From Flavobacteriales bacterium UBA2104 (GTDB taxonomy: Bacteria > Bacteroidota > Bacteroidia > Flavobacteriales_D > Crocinitomicaceae): a stretch of DNA of 63,888 nt. The stretch lies in NCBI GenBank assembly GCA_002331485.1, contig DCYS01000025.1, positions 1 to 63,888 of the forward strand. Reading direction: 5' to 3'. The notes beneath the pieces are model-generated. The model saw only the letters and a list, made by a program, of their open reading frames with translations. It was not told the origin of the DNA and searched no databases. Positions 61,531 through 63,888 of the stretch are shown piece by piece. The position numbers and the translations under genes were made by a program. Position 1 is the first letter of the stretch. The number at the start of each line of letters is the position of its first letter.

Positions 61531-62274
61531 TTAAAACTCGTAATCAATACATAAACCCATTGACCCACCTACTAAACTACTCATTGCGATAGCTGAATAA
61601 TTCCCTCCTGAGATATTGATAAATGTGTCATACTGAATATTATTCAATCTACCGATAAGTCCTATACTCATTCGATGTTTTGAGCTAGGCAAACTTAAAG
61701 AGCATCTTATAAATGGACTAAGATAGACTTGCCACTCATAACTCAACTCATATTGATATTCCTGTGAACTAATTCCATCGGAATGATCATCTGGCCCCAC
61801 ATACTCAGATTCAAAAGAACCAGATTGATAGATTTCTGAACCAAGATTTGAGGATTTAAAGTCTCCTATCGTTGAAAAGCCTAGTTCCATGCTAATTGTA
61901 TTCAAATCATTTATCTTAAAATCTCTACCTATAGAATAATCCAAAGACCAATAAGGCAGTTGGTAATCAACCGTATGCTCTATTATATTATCTATCTCAT
62001 TACTAAAAGTAAACTTTTGAGATTGACCCAAAAAACCAAGGTTTGCATTCACTCGAACAAATAACTTCTTATAGTTTAATTTATTTGTCATTCCCATATT
62101 AAATGAAAACCCAGTTCCATATGAAGTAGTAAAGTATTCGTATTTATTTCCTGTAGCTTGAGGATATGTAGACTCAACATTGAAAGAAATTCCGGGAGTA
62201 TATTTAAATAGATCCTGTCCAGTACTTAGGAGTGAATAAAATAATAATAGTATTGTCAATCCAGATCTCATCAT
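61531..62274 (-). CDS. Putative outer-membrane beta-barrel protein
   Basis: A 247-aa protein with signal peptide (LTILLLFYSLLSTGQ) and beta-barrel-like alternation: FSFNMGMTNKLNYKKLFVRVNANLGFLG in parts, YWSLDYSIGRDFKI, ISMELGFSTIG, YELSYEWQVYLSPFIRCSLSL in parts, MSIGLIGRL, ending MGLCIDYEF with the C-terminal Phe typical of BAM substrates. No family recognised. Two FISUMP lipoprotein genes precede it on the same strand (gap 2 bp), suggesting one operon and perhaps a joint surface structure. Confidence 0.65.
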   Translation of the reverse strand: MMRSGLTILLLFYSLLSTGQDLFKYTPGISFNVESTYPQATGNKYEYFTTSYGTGFSFNMGMTNKLNYKKLFVRVNANLGFLGQSQKFTFSNEIDNIIEHTVDYQLPYWSLDYSIGRDFKINDLNTISMELGFSTIGDFKSSNLGSEIYQSGSFESEYVGPDDHSDGISSQEYQYELSYEWQVYLSPFIRCSLSLPSSKHRMSIGLIGRLNNIQYDTFINISGGNYSAIAMSSLVGGSMGLCIDYEF

Positions 62275-62276
62275 TC

Positions 62277-62987
62277 TTATTTAGATTTTATGCAGCGTAC
62301 GGAGTAAAATACCTCCTCTTTAGCTAGATCTCCATGTATTTCTAATTTTTCCACTTGCGGAGTAATCAGTTGATAGGTAATGGCGTTGTTTACATTTTCT
62401 GGAATGGCCCAAAATGAAGCTAACGTGTCTTTATTAGAAAATGTATTAGAAACAGATTGACTCTTATTGGCCATTCCTCCAGGAATTGCATGAAAACCAC
62501 TCAGGTTTGTACCTGCATACAAATGATCATTAGTTCGTTTGACCCAAAGCCCCGTTCCATCATATAAATTACCTTTCGATTTCAATTTCTTCAATCCCTC
62601 TTTATATCCTCCCAGATAATTAATCAATTTTGCATAATCTAGCTCACGTGGAACCTCCCAACCACACGGACATAATCCAGATGTATCCGTAACTGCCTTG
62701 AAGTTATAAAGTTTACCATAGATCTCTGCATTTTGAGGATCATCATCGTATATAAGAACTTGAGCAGAATTGCCAGTTGAAGGAATACTATCTCCATTTT
62801 TAAAGAAGCTTGTGTTCAGGTTTTCAGCCATCCACTCTTGATCACCAATAATTACTGTAGAATATTTGTTTCCTTCAATGTCCGTTATACCATTTCCTGG
62901 TATATGCACAATCGCATTATCATCCTTCGTACATCCAATGAAATTGAATGAAACCGTTAAGACTAGAAGAGTTTTGAATATTTTCAT
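62277..62987 (-). CDS. FISUMP-domain lipoprotein (copy 2)
   Basis: A 236-aa lipoprotein: signal LLVLTVSFNFIGC with Cys19, then a FISUMP domain (Fibrobacter succinogenes major paralogous domain): TDIEGNKYSTVIIGDQEWMAENL in parts, YGKLYNFKAVTD, CPCGWEVPRELDYAKLINYLGG, LSGFHAIPGG, FWAIPENV, and the final VRCIKS. These are surface proteins of unknown function, possibly sugar- or protein-binding. It is a clear paralogue of the next gene, with the starts and stops overlapping by four bases. Confidence 0.88.
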   Translation of the reverse strand: MKIFKTLLVLTVSFNFIGCTKDDNAIVHIPGNGITDIEGNKYSTVIIGDQEWMAENLNTSFFKNGDSIPSTGNSAQVLIYDDDPQNAEIYGKLYNFKAVTDTSGLCPCGWEVPRELDYAKLINYLGGYKEGLKKLKSKGNLYDGTGLWVKRTNDHLYAGTNLSGFHAIPGGMANKSQSVSNTFSNKDTLASFWAIPENVNNAITYQLITPQVEKLEIHGDLAKEEVFYSVRCIKSK

Positions 62988-63697
62988 TTCTCTTCAATTG
63001 ATTTAATGCAACGCACCGAAAAATAAAACACTTCCTTCGCTTGAGGGTCTGTATAAGCCTGCTTCCCCACGTATGCATTCCTAATTTGGTATCTTAAAAC
63101 ATTGTTCCCAGAAATCGGAATTGCCCAAAATGTTGCAGCTGTATCCTTGTATAAAAAGTTGTTATAAAATCCTAAACCTCCCGGCACAGCATTAAATCCA
63201 CTTAAATTATTTCCCTCGAATACATTTTCAGGTTCACGTTTTGACCATAAACCTGATCCATCTTCAAGAAAGCCTTCTGATTTCATCTTTTTCATGGCGT
63301 TTTTATACCCCCCCAAATAATCAATCAGTTTAGCGTAATCCAATTCTGTTGGGATTTCCCATCCACAAGGGCAAATTCCAGTACTATCAGTGACAGCTTG
63401 ATAATTATAGAGTTTTCCATAAACTTCTGCATTTGATGGGTTGTTTTTGTAGACTGTTATGTAAATTGAATCCCCTGAGTTAGGAATACTCTCTCCATTA
63501 CAGTATAAATTAGTTTTCAAGTTTTCTGACATCCATTCTTGATCACCAATTATAACTGTTGAGTAGTTATTGCCTTCGATATCCGTTACACCATTTCCTG
63601 GAATATGCACAATCGAATTATCCCTTTTTTCACAACTTGATACGATAATCAGATTAATGATTAGAAATGAAATAAAGATTGCTCTAGCCAAGTACAT
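62984..63697 (-). CDS. FISUMP-domain lipoprotein (copy 1)
   Basis: A 237-aa lipoprotein from the ATG at 63697; the longer frame from a GTG at 63769 runs back through a terminator hairpin and is not used. The signal is FISFLIINLIIVSSC with the lipid Cys near 22. The FISUMP domain closely follows its neighbour: HIPGNGVTDIEGN, IIGDQEWMSENLKTN, YGKLYNYQAVTDSTGICPCGWEIP in parts, ELDYAKLIDYLGGYK, LSGFNAVPGG, then VRCIKSIEEK. The two genes look like a tandem duplication. First gene of the three-gene set with the barrel protein. Confidence 0.85.
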   Translation of the reverse strand: MYLARAIFISFLIINLIIVSSCEKRDNSIVHIPGNGVTDIEGNNYSTVIIGDQEWMSENLKTNLYCNGESIPNSGDSIYITVYKNNPSNAEVYGKLYNYQAVTDSTGICPCGWEIPTELDYAKLIDYLGGYKNAMKKMKSEGFLEDGSGLWSKREPENVFEGNNLSGFNAVPGGLGFYNNFLYKDTAATFWAIPISGNNVLRYQIRNAYVGKQAYTDPQAKEVFYFSVRCIKSIEEK

Positions 63698-63740
63698 TGA
63701 ATATATCTGAACAGCAAATGTAAGGAAATTAGTATAGGGC

Positions 63741-63772
63741 AAAAAAAAGGTGTACTCTTTAGAATACACCTT
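63741..63772 (-). terminator. Rho-independent terminator (copy 1)
   Basis: AAGGTGTA (63747-63754) pairs with TACACCTT (63765-63772) around a 10-nt loop; on the minus strand eight T follow. It ends whatever is transcribed leftward from beyond 63772. The 26 bases from 63740 recur exactly at 63863-63888, at the window edge. Confidence 0.8.
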
Positions 63773-63862
63773 CTGTGATCCCCCTGGGGCTTACCAACGC
63801 TCCATTCTGTCGGTCGGCATAGACTTCTCGCCCCAGTCAGTTCTAAATAAAAATGTATGTAA
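63773..63862 (-). ncRNA. Candidate structured small RNA between two identical terminators
   Basis: The segment is much richer in G and C than its surroundings. CTGGGGC (63784-63790) can pair with GCCCCAG (63830-63836), closing a 39-nt loop. Leftward transcription would give this structured part followed directly by the terminator at 63741-63772. A second identical terminator half lies 123 bp upstream, ending at the window edge, so the unit may be repeated outside. It has no T-loop or CCA end, so it is not a tRNA. An alternative is the tail of a protein gene, since one frame stays open and stops at TAA near 63791. Confidence 0.4.
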
Positions 63863-63888
63863 CAAAAAAAAGGTGTACTCTTTAGAAT
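63863..63888 (-). repeat. Second copy of the terminator sequence, cut by the window edge
   Basis: Identical over 26 bases to 63740-63765, offset 123 bp. The right arm of the hairpin is outside the window. Confidence 0.75.

Noticed and set aside
63698..63769. Longer N-terminus for the first FISUMP lipoprotein
   Set aside because: The extension starts with GTG inside a terminator hairpin and pushes the lipoprotein signal inward.
63773..63862. tRNA gene
   Set aside because: No anticodon arm, no GGTTCGA-type T-loop and no acceptor pairing with a CCA-adjacent end.
63791..63888. Open frame ending TDWGEKSMPTDRMERW at the right edge, as the tail of a protein gene
   Set aside because: It would run through an identical terminator sequence and a poly-T; kept only as an alternative to the small-RNA idea.

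Overview
The window is a chromosomal stretch of a member of the Bacteroidota, most likely a marine-type Flavobacteriales relative; genus is not determinable from the sequence alone. The evidence: an AT-rich genome; at least six secreted proteins ending in type IX secretion (T9SS) C-terminal sorting domains (YPNP...SG-Y--...K pattern); a TonB-dependent receptor with a CarboxypepD-reg-like N-terminus; a one-piece SecDF; S46 and S9 dipeptidyl peptidases; an HU/SPOR protein; FISUMP lipoproteins; and promoter boxes of the Bacteroidota TAnnTTTG type.

Layout. 1-6123 is a visibly AT-richer accessory block. It holds a non-coding field of degenerate ~175-bp repeats, a lipoprotein divergent from a small XRE regulator across a perfect 24-bp palindrome, and a leftward set of DUF3987 protein, 105-aa protein, excisionase-like HTH, unknown 379-aa protein and tyrosine recombinase. 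The recombinase gene starts about 180 bp from the 3' end of mnmE, the kind of site used by SGI1-type islands. 6124-9805 is core genome (mnmE, an outer-membrane protein, an RluA-type pseudouridine synthase, panB).

9957-17674 is a leftward set that looks like extracellular DNA or nucleotide utilisation: lamin-tail T9SS protein, TonB-dependent receptor, T9SS-exported endonuclease I, and a 5'-nucleotidase split into two genes. 17985-21616 has a DPP IV-type peptidase and citrate synthase. 21689-24350 is an ECF sigma / small membrane protein / CpxP-like / di-heme peroxidase operon. 24491-28594 is a rightward operon (metallo-beta-lactamase-fold hydrolase, HU-SPOR protein, two acyltransferases resembling amino-acid-lipid synthases). 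28653-34332 has a vWA protein, a WYL regulator, a lipoprotein, and an M48 protease / LemA pair. 34463-45937 is mostly housekeeping and stress: SecDF, DPP7-like peptidase, CoA-type Nudix hydrolase, AlkB, YdcF-like protein, MscS and KatG.

47526-58999 is a copper-resistance island: multicopper oxidase, HYC/CC/PP protein with an in-frame stop near its natural start, CusA, TolC-like, CusB-like, CopB ATPase and a heavy-metal-associated lipoprotein. Just before it, between convergent genes, lies a non-coding array of about fifteen degenerate 21-bp repeats. The right end carries a second secreted endonuclease I, a barrel protein, two tandem FISUMP lipoproteins and, at the edge, a GC-rich structured segment between two identical terminator sequences 123 bp apart, a possible tandem small-RNA unit.

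No rRNA, tRNA, CRISPR array or insertion sequence was recognised. Start codons were moved from the longest open frame where a signal peptide, ATG or promoter argued for it; each case is stated.
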